NCBI GenBank assembly: GCA_015152525.1
Contig: SUTU01000010.1
Location: 30,447 to 94,446, forward strand
Source: Cyanobacteria bacterium SIG28
GTDB taxonomy: Bacteria > Cyanobacteriota > Vampirovibrionia > Gastranaerophilales > Gastranaerophilaceae
Reading direction: 5' to 3'
Length of the DNA stretch: 64,000 nucleotides
The position numbers and the translations under genes were made by a program. How positions within the stretch are numbered: the first letter of the stretch is position 1; each line of letters begins with the position of its first letter. This document shows, piece after piece, positions 52,957-62,044 of the stretch. The notes beneath the pieces were generated by a model, which saw nothing but the letters and a program-made list of their open reading frames with translations, had not been told where the DNA came from and made no database searches.

Positions 52957-54819
52957 ATGGCGCCTGAGGCTGAATTAAATAAAAAAAAGAAAGCTAAAAA
53001 AGGAATGACAGCTCAGTCAAGATTAATCCTTGCGGGTTTGGCTGTCAGTACTGCATTTATTTTTTGTACTGCAGGCTTTGCGTTATACAGTATTGATAAA
53101 AACATGAATAGTGCGTACAAAAATTTTGGTCAAGTTCTTTCTAAAACTTTGGCGATTGAGGGTGTTGAATTAACAAAAGAAATTCCTCAATTAGCTAAAT
53201 ATGATACATTGCGCTCAAATTCTGTTTCTATACTAAAAAGCAATGATGATATTGCATTTATTATTTTTAAAGATAATAATTCTAAAGTTATTTATTCAAG
53301 CAAAGACGATTATCCTGAACAAGCAGAAAAAGCAAGAATTACTGTAAGCTCACCAATGGTGGTAAAAAATTTATCAGAATCTACAAACGTTGGTTCCGTA
53401 ACAGTTGGTTTGAGCGGTACTATTATTGATAATATTTCTTTAACAACAAAATATTCTATCGGGCTTGTATTTTTACTTGCTTGGTTAGTTATTGTCGGAA
53501 TTATTTACATGAATTCTTCAATAATTACTTCTGAGCTTAGAAAATTGTATCAAGGTGTAAAAAAGATTTCATCAGGCGAGTTTGGATATCTTATTGATGA
53601 TAAAAATGTTGATAAAGAGGTTAAAGAATTGTATGGCGCATTTAATGACATGTCCGAAAAGCTAAGTCGTTATAATGAACAAACAATTGAGAGTTTAACT
53701 TTTGAACGTAATAAACTTGAATCAGTTTTAATGAGTATTGTTAACGGCGTTGTTGTTTGTGATAACCATGATAAAGTTATTATGGTTAATAACCACGCAA
53801 AGAAATTGCTCGAAGTATCAGAAGAAGATATTATTGGTACACAAATCCAACAGTTCTGTGATTCAAGCGGAGAATTTTGTTTCTCTGAAAAGATTGCATT
53901 ATTTAAAGATACACCATTGGAAGATGATACAAATCCACTTCCGTTTAACATTGAAATTGATAAGCGTATTATAAAATGCTTGATTTCACCAATGTTTACT
54001 CGTTCAAATTCTTATGTGGGTTACATAATTATTCTTATTGATGTAACTAAAGAAGTTGAGATGGATCAGTTGCGTTCTCATTTTATATCAAACGTATCAC
54101 ACGAACTAAGAACGCCTGTAACTGTTTTGAGAAGTTATATTGATACACTTTATAACTTTGGAAATGATTTTGATTTTAATACTCAAAGGGAATTTATTGG
54201 TGTTATGAATCAAGAAATCATCAGATTGAATAGAATGGTTAATGATATTCTTGATTTTTCACGTTATGAAGCTCAAAATGTTAGATTGGAAAAATCTAAA
54301 CAAAATATTATGGAAATTGTTGAAGATTGTGTTAACCAAGTTCAAGTTCTTGCAAAAGAACACGATATCACCATCTCCATTATGCGTGAGCCTGATTTAC
54401 CTGAAATTTATTTGAATATTGACAGTATTTCAAGAGCCTTGATGAATATTGTTTCAAACGCAATCAAATATTCACCTGATGGGAAACGTATAAAAATTCG
54501 TGCTGAGCGTTCTCGTGATGGCGAATACGTGGAAGTTAGTGTAGAAGATCAAGGTGCAGGTATTCCTGAAAAAGATTTGAAGAAAGTTTTTGACCGTTTC
54601 TATAGATGCGAAAATGCAACTCATACAGTTAAAGGTACTGGTTTGGGCTTGCATTTGGTTAAAGTAACAATCGAAAAACATCATCAAGGTCAAGTTTTTG
54701 TTCACTCTAAAGAAGGTGAAGGTTCAACATTCGGATTTAGATTACCTATCAATCTTCCGCAAGAAGAAATTGAGGAATATATTCCAAAAAATATGTTGCC
54801 GTCTGATAGTGAAGGATAG
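52957..54819 (+). CDS. Membrane histidine kinase (HAMP-PAS-HisKA-HATPase, NblS/PhoR-like)
   Basis: 620 aa. Membrane segments near 25-48 and 168-190 enclose an extracytoplasmic sensor domain. HAMP at about 190-240, PAS at about 255-365 (LMSIVNGVVVCDNHDKVIMVNN), HisKA with FISNVSHELRTPVTVL at about 385, and HATPase (NIVSNAIKYSPDG, DQGAGIPEKDL, GTGLGLHLVKVTIEKH). The layout matches the conserved cyanobacterial NblS/WalK type. No response regulator gene is adjacent. Confidence 0.88.
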   Translation: MAPEAELNKKKKAKKGMTAQSRLILAGLAVSTAFIFCTAGFALYSIDKNMNSAYKNFGQVLSKTLAIEGVELTKEIPQLAKYDTLRSNSVSILKSNDDIAFIIFKDNNSKVIYSSKDDYPEQAEKARITVSSPMVVKNLSESTNVGSVTVGLSGTIIDNISLTTKYSIGLVFLLAWLVIVGIIYMNSSIITSELRKLYQGVKKISSGEFGYLIDDKNVDKEVKELYGAFNDMSEKLSRYNEQTIESLTFERNKLESVLMSIVNGVVVCDNHDKVIMVNNHAKKLLEVSEEDIIGTQIQQFCDSSGEFCFSEKIALFKDTPLEDDTNPLPFNIEIDKRIIKCLISPMFTRSNSYVGYIIILIDVTKEVEMDQLRSHFISNVSHELRTPVTVLRSYIDTLYNFGNDFDFNTQREFIGVMNQEIIRLNRMVNDILDFSRYEAQNVRLEKSKQNIMEIVEDCVNQVQVLAKEHDITISIMREPDLPEIYLNIDSISRALMNIVSNAIKYSPDGKRIKIRAERSRDGEYVEVSVEDQGAGIPEKDLKKVFDRFYRCENATHTVKGTGLGLHLVKVTIEKHHQGQVFVHSKEGEGSTFGFRLPINLPQEEIEEYIPKNMLPSDSEG

Positions 54820-54850
54820 GATGTTTTAAAATCGATATTTCCTCAAAACT

Positions 54851-56662
54851 CTAGTCTTCAAGATAAAGAGTTTCGCCCCATCTGTAGATTTTTTCACCTG
54901 CCAAGAATGTATCGCTATCCAAAATTGCTGCATTAACGCATTCTTCTGTACTTAATATTTTAAAATCAGCATCTTCATTTTCAATTACTGTTACGGGTGC
55001 AGATTTAAGCCTATTCCAAAATTCTTCTTTAAATGACGGTATTTCTGAAGCTTCTTTTAGTTTATTTAATTCTTGTTTTAAATTTTCTATTTCAGCTAGG
55101 TATGGTTCAGGTTCAGATTCTTCTTCTGTAGCTATGTTGTCTTCAGTTTGAGTTTCATCTTCTTCTGAGCAATACATACCAACAAAATATTCTTCAGCAT
55201 CTGCCTCTATATCAGATTTAAATTCTTCTTCATCGCAATATAAGCCGATAAAACATTCTTCTGCAATTGTATCTTCTTCTTCTTTATCATCAAATTCTTC
55301 GATATCAGGCACTTTATATTCTTCTGTTTCTTTAAATGAAGAAAATTTTTCGTTTAATTTGTCTAAAATAGAGTCAACTGAATCTTCGTTTTCTTCTATG
55401 TTTTCAAAATCATTTTGAATATCTTCATTTTCTGCAAAATTGTCTGACAAATCAATGCTATTAATTTCTTCTTTTTCTTCGTCTTCTTCGCCTGAGATTA
55501 AAGTTTCATTTAACTCGGTATCTTCAGTAATTTTTTCCACAATTTCATCTTGTGTTTCTTGAATAGTATCAAAAACTTGAGTATTGTTTTCTTCAACTGT
55601 AGCAGAAACTTCATCTGTTTTAGCTTCCGAAATTGTATCTATATTTTCAGCCTGTTTTTCATTTATTTGCGAATTTACTTTTTCATTTGTACCTTCGTTA
55701 ACATCCTGATTTATTATCTCATTTTTTTCTTTGTTAACATCTTCATTTACCCCTTGATTTACCCCTTCGTTTACCCCTTGATTTACCCCTTCATTTACCC
55801 CCGCTTGGGTTTTGGTTTGATTAGATTCAAATTCCGGTTTTGTATTTTCTGCTGTGTTATTTTCTTTAAGATTTTGTTTTAATTCTTTTTCAGGAAGAAC
55901 TTCTTTTTCTGCAATTGTTTCATTACTGTTTTGAACTTTTGGTGCTTCAAGAGTTTTTACCTCTTTTTTTCCAGAAACAGAATTTTCAAATTTTTCACTG
56001 TTGTTTAGATTTTCTTCTTGAGGTTTATTTGTTAAAGTTTCTGTAACATTTTGTGGTTCATCAAAACTTACGTTATTTGCAATTTCTGAAACATTGTCTA
56101 ATTTGGAAGCTGTGTTATTTTCTATATTTTCAGAGTGAGTTTCTTCAATGGTGTTTTTGCTAACGTTTTCAGCAATATTTTCTTCAGCCAAATTTTTGCT
56201 TGTAGGTTCAAACTCCGATTTTTTGAAGCTTTTTACAATATTTTTTGTAGGTAAAGTTCTATAATTTTTTTCTTCTTTTTCATCGATTTTAATATATGAA
56301 TTAGCAGACGCCAAATTTGCTTTTACAACCATTTGCTCGAATATTTCTGCTTCGATGTTAAAAGGAGTTACTTTGTAAGTAGCTGTTTTTAAGCTTAATT
56401 CATTATCAATAATCTCAAAAGTTAAAAAAGCCTTACCGTTGATTTTTTTACTGCTAAACTCAATAAGTATTGTATCTTTATCCGAAAAATCAAAATTTTG
56501 GATTGTAAATAAATCTCGACCATAACAAAGTTTATTTATAATTTTAGTAAATTCAAGCATAATAACAGGTGAAATAAAACATATAGTTCTGAACAAATCG
56601 TTTAAAACTACTCTGTTACCTAACCATTCACCATTTATTATTATACCGTTTCGTTTTGTCAT
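54851..56662 (-). CDS. Acidic low-complexity protein of the sigma-28-type regulon
   Basis: 603 aa. A folded N-terminal domain (1-125; GEWLGNRVVLNDLFRTICFI), then a very long Glu/Asn/Ser/Thr-rich disordered region (130-490) containing a tandem (GVNQGVNE)n run near 290-310 encoded by a 12/24-bp DNA repeat. Two diverged copies of EECFIGLYCDEEE / EEYFVGMYCSEED (about 450-490) follow, then a small C-terminal domain (EFWNRLKSAPVTVIE). No signal peptide. RBS GAAGGA. No family recognised; the repeated FxGxYC motif may be an interaction site. Confidence 0.75.
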   Translation of the reverse strand: MTKRNGIIINGEWLGNRVVLNDLFRTICFISPVIMLEFTKIINKLCYGRDLFTIQNFDFSDKDTILIEFSSKKINGKAFLTFEIIDNELSLKTATYKVTPFNIEAEIFEQMVVKANLASANSYIKIDEKEEKNYRTLPTKNIVKSFKKSEFEPTSKNLAEENIAENVSKNTIEETHSENIENNTASKLDNVSEIANNVSFDEPQNVTETLTNKPQEENLNNSEKFENSVSGKKEVKTLEAPKVQNSNETIAEKEVLPEKELKQNLKENNTAENTKPEFESNQTKTQAGVNEGVNQGVNEGVNQGVNEDVNKEKNEIINQDVNEGTNEKVNSQINEKQAENIDTISEAKTDEVSATVEENNTQVFDTIQETQDEIVEKITEDTELNETLISGEEDEEKEEINSIDLSDNFAENEDIQNDFENIEENEDSVDSILDKLNEKFSSFKETEEYKVPDIEEFDDKEEEDTIAEECFIGLYCDEEEFKSDIEADAEEYFVGMYCSEEDETQTEDNIATEEESEPEPYLAEIENLKQELNKLKEASEIPSFKEEFWNRLKSAPVTVIENEDADFKILSTEECVNAAILDSDTFLAGEKIYRWGETLYLED

Positions 56663-56686
56663 AATAATCCTTCTCTTTTGTTATAT

Positions 56687-56748
56687 GTAACGGCATTTTT
56701 TTTAATAACTTTAGTAATTTTATGAATTTTGTAACAAATGTTTACAAA
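56687..56748 (-). promoter_or_regulatory. Sigma-28-type promoter with phased decamers
   Basis: Minus strand: TTTGTAAACA (56748-56739), TTTGTTACAA (56738-56729), -35 TAAAGTTA (56713-56706), 11-bp spacer, -10 GCCGTTAC (56694-56687). Box spacing 35 and 25 as at the other sites. Confidence 0.8.
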
Positions 56749-56782
56749 ATGAGGATACGGAAAAAGTTGAAAAATTTTATAT

Positions 56783-56822
56783 AAATAAAGGCGGTTAATT
56801 GAATTCAATTAACCGCCTTTAT
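56783..56822 (-). terminator. Terminator of the secDF unit
   Basis: Perfect 15-bp stem AAAGGCGGTTAATTG/CAATTAACCGCCTTT with loop AATT, just after the 230-aa membrane gene. Confidence 0.85.
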
Positions 56823-56839
56823 GATATTGTATTTTTTTC

Positions 56840-57532
56840 TTAATTTTCTTTGTTTTTTAGTGCATTTCTATATTGTAAGAAAGCTATTGCTATTAATAGT
56901 GGTAATAAAGACTCGCCGCCTTCTTCTAAAATTTTCATAGCAAATCTTATAGGTTCTGCCAGTTCTACACCGGTTGCTTTACAATATTCTGCCGGAAATC
57001 TGTCAACAATTTGTGTGATTATCATCCAGATGAACATAGTAACCGAAGTCCAAGAAACCGGTTCAAAATTTATAATCCCTTTAGTTAACGTTTTAATATT
57101 TTTGATTAAAACATACAGAAATACTAAAACTATAAATAGCATTATCGCACCGGCAATAATTTTTTCATATAAAGGATTTGTAGGGCTTGTAAAAAATCTT
57201 ATTTTAGTAACTACAGTATCGTGAGTAGTAAGCCAGCCTTGCGCTCCCATATCACGGAAAATCATTATTATGTATAAAAATACTATTGCTGAATATGTTT
57301 TGATTTTTGACTCATCAGACATATAGTCTTTTGCGCAACAGAAAATTATACCACCACCAAATCCATAGAATAAATAAGTTAGAATTTCGGTTGCACCAAC
57401 GTGCTCAATATCAAATACGCCAAATATAGCTCTGGCAATGTAACTTAATACAAAATACAATGCCATGGCTACTAAAATAAACTGCACACCAAATACAGGT
57501 GTATTAAATCTTTTTCTTTCCATAAATCTCAT
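56840..57532 (-). CDS. Hypothetical polytopic membrane protein downstream of secDF
   Basis: 230 aa with about five or six membrane segments (VQFILVAMALYFVLSYIARA, YSAIVFLYIIMIF, IIAGAIMLFIVLVFLYVLI, TSVTMFIWMIITQIV). GGAG precedes ATG 57532. It starts about 25 bp after secF and ends at a strong terminator, so it is the last gene of the secD-secF unit. No family recognised; a link to protein export is by position only. Confidence 0.65.
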   Translation of the reverse strand: MRFMERKRFNTPVFGVQFILVAMALYFVLSYIARAIFGVFDIEHVGATEILTYLFYGFGGGIIFCCAKDYMSDESKIKTYSAIVFLYIIMIFRDMGAQGWLTTHDTVVTKIRFFTSPTNPLYEKIIAGAIMLFIVLVFLYVLIKNIKTLTKGIINFEPVSWTSVTMFIWMIITQIVDRFPAEYCKATGVELAEPIRFAMKILEEGGESLLPLLIAIAFLQYRNALKNKEN

Positions 57533-57556
57533 CTTTTCTCCAACTAACTATCTATC

Positions 57557-58489
57557 TTAAATTTTCTTGTCTTCCCAAATTTCAATAAGTGAAGAACAGA
57601 AGAAAATACTTGAATAAGTACCGATTGCAATACCCAAAATCATTGCCAGTACAAAATCTTTTGTTGTTACGCCACCAAAGAAATATAAAGCAGCAAGTGT
57701 TATTAAAGTTGTTACGGAAGTATTGATACTTCTGGTTAAAGTTTGATTAACACTGGCATTCATAATTTCTCCAAATGTCATTTTTTTAGAATAATATTTT
57801 AAATTTTCACGTACACGGTCAAATGTAACGATTGTATCGTGAACAGAAAAACCGATAACAGTAAGTAGTGCCGTTACAAACAATGCGTCGATTTGTACAC
57901 CGTAGAATAAGCCTAAAATAGAAAATACACCAACAACAAAAATCGTATCGTGTACCAAACCTAAAATAGCTGCCAATGCATAATCAAATTGAAATCTGAA
58001 TGTTAAATAAGCAACAATGCCTAAAAGAGCTAAAGATAAAGCAATCATTGAGTTTTTGAATAATTCTTTACCTAAAGTCGGACCAACAGAAGTTACTTGA
58101 ACTAATTCCGGTTGTTGAAATACACTATTCATAACGTTTGTAGTTTTATCTAAATCAGCAGATTCTTCATCAATAAATTTAGTTCTTATTGATAAAATTG
58201 CTTTTAAGTCGGTTGTATCTTTTGAGTTCACGTTAATTATTTGGAGAATAGGTTTTTCTATTCCTGCTTCTTCTAAATTTGAACGAACTTCCGTTAATTT
58301 ATTATTAGTAATTTCTTCTTTTATTCCGTATTGCAATGTTGTACCGCCTGTGTAGTCAATACCGACTTTAACAGGTGTATGTGTATCGTATGTAAACATC
58401 GAATAAATCATCGCTATGATTCCCGGTAATAATAGTATTGCGGAAATCGCTAAATATATAAATTTATGTTTTACTATATTAAGTTTCAT
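57557..58489 (-). CDS. secF: Protein-export membrane protein SecF
   Basis: Accessory Sec translocon subunit using the proton gradient to finish export. Start placed at ATG 58489 (MKLNIVKHKFIYLAIS), after GAAGGT; the track's 15 additional residues overlap secD. Family marks: KVGIDYTGGTTLQYGI, a periplasmic P1-like domain, VHDTIFVVGVFSILG and VGF-type SVHDTIVTFDRVREN. Six membrane segments, about 310 aa. Confidence 0.94.
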   Translation of the reverse strand: MKLNIVKHKFIYLAISAILLLPGIIAMIYSMFTYDTHTPVKVGIDYTGGTTLQYGIKEEITNNKLTEVRSNLEEAGIEKPILQIINVNSKDTTDLKAILSIRTKFIDEESADLDKTTNVMNSVFQQPELVQVTSVGPTLGKELFKNSMIALSLALLGIVAYLTFRFQFDYALAAILGLVHDTIFVVGVFSILGLFYGVQIDALFVTALLTVIGFSVHDTIVTFDRVRENLKYYSKKMTFGEIMNASVNQTLTRSINTSVTTLITLAALYFFGGVTTKDFVLAMILGIAIGTYSSIFFCSSLIEIWEDKKI

Positions 58490-58502
58490 TATTACCTTCT
58501 TT

Positions 58503-59810
58503 CTAATCCAATATACCGAATTTAGCTTTTTCACGTTTTGTTTCTACAACATTGTAACCTTCGCCGATTTCTTCCGGTCTTAAGCCAAACAATGCAGGAT
58601 TTTTTAAATTACCTGTACCAAATATTAAGTGCATAAAGTTTTTAGTAACATTTATTGCAGTAAACATTGAAACCATAACCCCAATAGCCAAAGTTAAAGC
58701 AAAACCTTTAACAATACTTGTACCTAAGCAATATAAAATTGCACAAGTAATAATTGTGGTCATATTTGAGTCAAAAATACTTGTCCAAGCTCTGTCAAAA
58801 CCTGAGTTTATTGCTGTAAATAGTGTTCTTCCTGCTTTTAGCTCTTCTTTTGTTCTTTCAAAAATAAGAATATTTGCATCAACAGCCATACCAACTGAAA
58901 GTATAAATCCGGCTATACCCGCTAATGTAAGTGTTACAGGAATTGCTTTGAACAATGCAAAAAGGATTAAACCATATATCATAAGTGCAATGTTTGCAAT
59001 TATACCCGGTACTCTGTAATAAACAATCATAAATATCATTACAAATCCTAAACCTAATGCACCTGCAATTTTAGATTTTGCAATACTATCAGCACCAAGT
59101 GTAGGACCTACTGTATTTTCTTCAATGATTTTTGCAGGTACAGGTAAAGCGCCTGCATTTAACAAATCAACCATTGTTTTTGCTTCTTCATAAACAAAAC
59201 CGTTTTCTCCACCGGAGATTTGAGCTCTTCCACCGGTAATAGGTTCCCTGATAACAGGTGCTGATTGCAATTCGCCGTTAAAGAAGATTGCCATTTGTTG
59301 ACCAACCATATTTCTTGTTAATTCAGCAAATTTCTTTGTGCCTTCAGCATTAAATTCTAAATCTACAACCCACTGTCCGTTTTGAGAGTTGGTGCTTAAA
59401 TTAGCTTTTGTCAAATCTTTACCTGTTAAACCTGTTGTAACCCAAGCTTCCATATTGTTTGGTAACATTACAGGTTTTCTGAAATCTAATTCTGCAGTTT
59501 CACCAAGATAGGCTTTAGCTTGGTTTAAATCAGAAATATTAGGAATTTCTACAACCAATCTTTTTTCGCCTGAACGCTGAACAACAGTTTCAGAAACCCC
59601 AAGTTTATTTACACGGTTTTCAATTGCAAATTGTAGACTGGACATCATATCCGGTGTAACTTGTGCGTTGTTTAATGGCTGAGCTTCTAAAACTAATCTT
59701 GAACCACCAACTAAATCAAGCCCAAGTTTTGTAGGCTTAACAAATATTGTTACTATTGAAGCAATAACAATAAGTACAATAGCCCAAAACGTGATTAATT
59801 TGTTTTTCAT
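58503..59810 (-). CDS. secD: Protein-export membrane protein SecD
   Basis: 435 aa. One N-terminal membrane segment, GLDLVGGSRLVLEAQ, the large periplasmic region with VEIPNISDLNQAKAYLG, ISGGENGF, then five membrane segments with ALTLAGIAGFILSVGMAVDA and NILIFERTKEELKAGRT. RBS AAGGAGT; a TATAAT lies just before. First gene of secD-secF-hypothetical. The secD stop lies 13 bp before the secF ATG on the minus strand. Confidence 0.95.
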   Translation of the reverse strand: MKNKLITFWAIVLIVIASIVTIFVKPTKLGLDLVGGSRLVLEAQPLNNAQVTPDMMSSLQFAIENRVNKLGVSETVVQRSGEKRLVVEIPNISDLNQAKAYLGETAELDFRKPVMLPNNMEAWVTTGLTGKDLTKANLSTNSQNGQWVVDLEFNAEGTKKFAELTRNMVGQQMAIFFNGELQSAPVIREPITGGRAQISGGENGFVYEEAKTMVDLLNAGALPVPAKIIEENTVGPTLGADSIAKSKIAGALGLGFVMIFMIVYYRVPGIIANIALMIYGLILFALFKAIPVTLTLAGIAGFILSVGMAVDANILIFERTKEELKAGRTLFTAINSGFDRAWTSIFDSNMTTIITCAILYCLGTSIVKGFALTLAIGVMVSMFTAINVTKNFMHLIFGTGNLKNPALFGLRPEEIGEGYNVVETKREKAKFGILD

Positions 59811-59887
59811 TGTCTTTTATACTCCTTATTATAGTTTTAATTATAACTTAAAAAGATAATATTGGAATAAGTCAGTAAGTGAATGCA

Positions 59888-60634
59888 CTAATCATATGTA
59901 TTTAAAAGCATGGCTTCTACTTGTTTGTGAGGTAAAATCAGGTTTTCCATAGAATGCACTAACTGTGCATTTGTGTTAGCTTCAATAAATTTACCGCTTG
60001 TAACATCTGCAACACATTTTAATTGGTCCAAATCCTCTGAGTCTTGTACGTCAAAAGCTATTACATCAATATTAATATCACGTCGCTCTTTCATTAATTC
60101 TATAGCGTAATCGCAAGGGCTTTCGTCGCAATTTTCGCCGCCGTCGGTTAACAAAATAATATGTTTATTTCCTTTCGAGTTTACCAAATCATTTTTTACG
60201 GCTTGCTTTAGCGAATAAGTAATCGGCGTCATGCCTCGTGGGCGCAATTTCGAAATAGAATTAATTATATTACCCGAATTATTTTTGTTTAAAGGTACTA
60301 AAAGTTCCGAACTTCTGCAAGCGTTGAAGGCAAATATATTACAAGTGTGTCCGTATACTCTTATTCCAACATTTGTATCGATAGAAATTTGCGGAAGAAT
60401 TTTATCCAACACTGATTTAACCTGACTAACTTTAGTCTTATGTTCTAAAAATTCACCCATACTGTTTGAAAAATCTACAACAAAAAGCAGGTTACGAGCT
60501 TCCGAATTAAATGAATAATTATCGTAAGTGCTAACTTTATATCTGCTGTTTTCTCTGCCGTCAACGACTTCTGCAATAAACATTAAAAACAAAATAGCAA
60601 GAATTATTAATAAAAGATAATAAATTTTTTTCAT
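59888..60634 (-). CDS. Exported or membrane-anchored von Willebrand A-domain protein
   Basis: 248 aa. An N-terminal hydrophobic segment (IYYLLLIILAILFLMFIAEV) anchors or exports it. The VWA fold follows with MIDAS motif VDFSNSMGE (DxSxS), Thr in MTPITYSL and ILLTDGGENCD. Likely metal-dependent adhesion or complex assembly in the envelope. It is oriented like secDF but separated by 77 bp. Partner unknown. Confidence 0.82.
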   Translation of the reverse strand: MKKIYYLLLIILAILFLMFIAEVVDGRENSRYKVSTYDNYSFNSEARNLLFVVDFSNSMGEFLEHKTKVSQVKSVLDKILPQISIDTNVGIRVYGHTCNIFAFNACRSSELLVPLNKNNSGNIINSISKLRPRGMTPITYSLKQAVKNDLVNSKGNKHIILLTDGGENCDESPCDYAIELMKERRDINIDVIAFDVQDSEDLDQLKCVADVTSGKFIEANTNAQLVHSMENLILPHKQVEAMLLNTYD

Positions 60635-60824
60635 AATAATAAAAATTAGTCTTTTTCTTTGAATAATAACATTCCTCAGTTGTCTAAAATTTAAGGACTA
60701 AAAATGGTGCTAAATCGGCAAAAAGCCTTATAACACTGTGGTTTACAAGGGATTGCCCTATAAAAATTTTTGTGGTAATATCATAGTTAAATCAGATAGT
60801 ATATACAATTAACAAGGAGTATTT

Positions 60825-61382
60825 ATGATTTCAGTAAACGATTTAAAAAACGGATTAACACTTGAATTGGATAACGGACTTTGGTCTGTAGTAGAATTTT
60901 TGCACGTAAAACCCGGTAAAGGTGCAGCTTTTGTTAGAACAAAACTTAAAAACGTTGAAACAGGTAACGTTTTAGAAAAAACTTTCAGAGCTGGTGAAAA
61001 AGTTGCAAAAGCTATGCTTAACCGTAAAGAAATGCAATTCTTATATAAAGCCGGTGAAGAATTCGTTATGATGGATATGGAATCTTATGAACAATTACAA
61101 CTTACAAAAGATCAAGTTGGCGAAGGTGTAAAATATTTAAAAGAAGATATGGTTGTTCAAGTATTAATGCATGATACAAAAATTATCGGTGTTGATATTC
61201 CTGCTCACGTTGAGCTAAAAGTTGTTGATACGCCACCGGCAGAAAAGGGTAATACTGCTCAAGGCGGTACGAAACCTGCTACATTGGAAACTGGTGCTGT
61301 TGTTAACGTACCGTTCTTTGTATCTAATGATGATGTTATCAGAGTTGATACCAGAACTAATGAATACTTAGATAGAGTATAG
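60825..61382 (+). CDS. efp: Translation elongation factor P
   Basis: Relieves ribosome stalling at polyproline. 185 aa. MISVNDLKNGLTLELDNGLWSVVEFLHVKPGKGAAFVR with the tip lysine in PGKGA (the site modified in species with EpmA/EpmB or other systems); OB domains II and III follow, but with VVDTPPAEKGNTAQGGTKPATLETG as usual. RBS AAGGAG. The order efp-accB-accC is commonly conserved in bacteria. Confidence 0.96.
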   Translation: MISVNDLKNGLTLELDNGLWSVVEFLHVKPGKGAAFVRTKLKNVETGNVLEKTFRAGEKVAKAMLNRKEMQFLYKAGEEFVMMDMESYEQLQLTKDQVGEGVKYLKEDMVVQVLMHDTKIIGVDIPAHVELKVVDTPPAEKGNTAQGGTKPATLETGAVVNVPFFVSNDDVIRVDTRTNEYLDRV

Positions 61383-61499
61383 GTAAGTGAGTATAGTAAG
61401 TATAGTGAGTGCTGTGAGTAAAGTTAATTTAAAATTTAATACACTTTACTCGCTGTATTAGCTTTATTCACTTTACTTGCTTTTATAGGAGATATACAA
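61383..61499 (+). repeat. Low-complexity spacer between efp and accB
   Basis: Diverged direct repeats of about ten bases (AGTGAGTATAGTAAGTATAG) that then pair as GTGAGTAAAG/CTTTACTCGC. It may act as a processing or attenuating hairpin. Confidence 0.5.
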
Positions 61500-61952
61500 A
61501 TGAAATTTGAAACAGATTATATAGAAAAATTAGCTAAAATTATTGCTGATAACGGTTTGACAGAAATTTCTTTAGAAGACGGTGAACAGGCAATCACTAT
61601 AAGAAAAGATTTGCCGGAATTTGTTTCTGCACCTGCTGTAGCAGCACCTGCACCTGTTGTTTGTTCAACAACAGTAACACCGGTTCATACTGTAGAAGTT
61701 GAAAAAGAAGCACCAAAAGGAAAAGCTATTACTTCTCCAATGGTAGGTACTTTCTATGCTGCACCTTCTCCTGAAGCTGCACCGTTTGTTGAAATTGGTA
61801 AAACAATTTCTGAAGGCGATGTTGTTTGTATCGTAGAAGCAATGAAATTAATGAACGAAATCAAGGCTGAACATTCAGGAAAAGTAACACAAATTTGTGT
61901 TAAAAACGGTGATCCTGTAGAATTTGGTCAAGTATTGATGTATGTAGAATAA
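61500..61952 (+). CDS. accB: Biotin carboxyl carrier protein of acetyl-CoA carboxylase
   Basis: 150 aa. N-terminal helix, an Ala/Pro-rich linker (FVSAPAVAAPAPVV) and the biotinyl domain with VEAMKLMNEI carrying the biotinylated Lys (near residue 117). Works with AccC and the carboxyltransferase to make malonyl-CoA, feeding the FabI pathway. RBS AGGAGAT. Confidence 0.97.
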   Translation: MKFETDYIEKLAKIIADNGLTEISLEDGEQAITIRKDLPEFVSAPAVAAPAPVVCSTTVTPVHTVEVEKEAPKGKAITSPMVGTFYAAPSPEAAPFVEIGKTISEGDVVCIVEAMKLMNEIKAEHSGKVTQICVKNGDPVEFGQVLMYVE

Positions 61953-62044
61953 AAGACGTTAAGACGTTGGGGCATTAAGACGTTAGGTTTTTTATGTTAA
62001 TAAACTTAACACCTTAAAGCTTTAACGACTCTTGAGGGGAAATT
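61953..62044 (+). repeat. Low-complexity spacer between accB and accC
   Basis: The 7-9-bp unit (TTAA)GACGTT appears three times at 61955-61985, with further decayed copies (TTAACACC, TTTAACGACTC). Non-coding. Confidence 0.5.

Noticed and set aside
60695-60730. GCCGATTT on the minus strand near 60716
   Set aside because: No TAAAG -35 at 11 bp and no decamer box.
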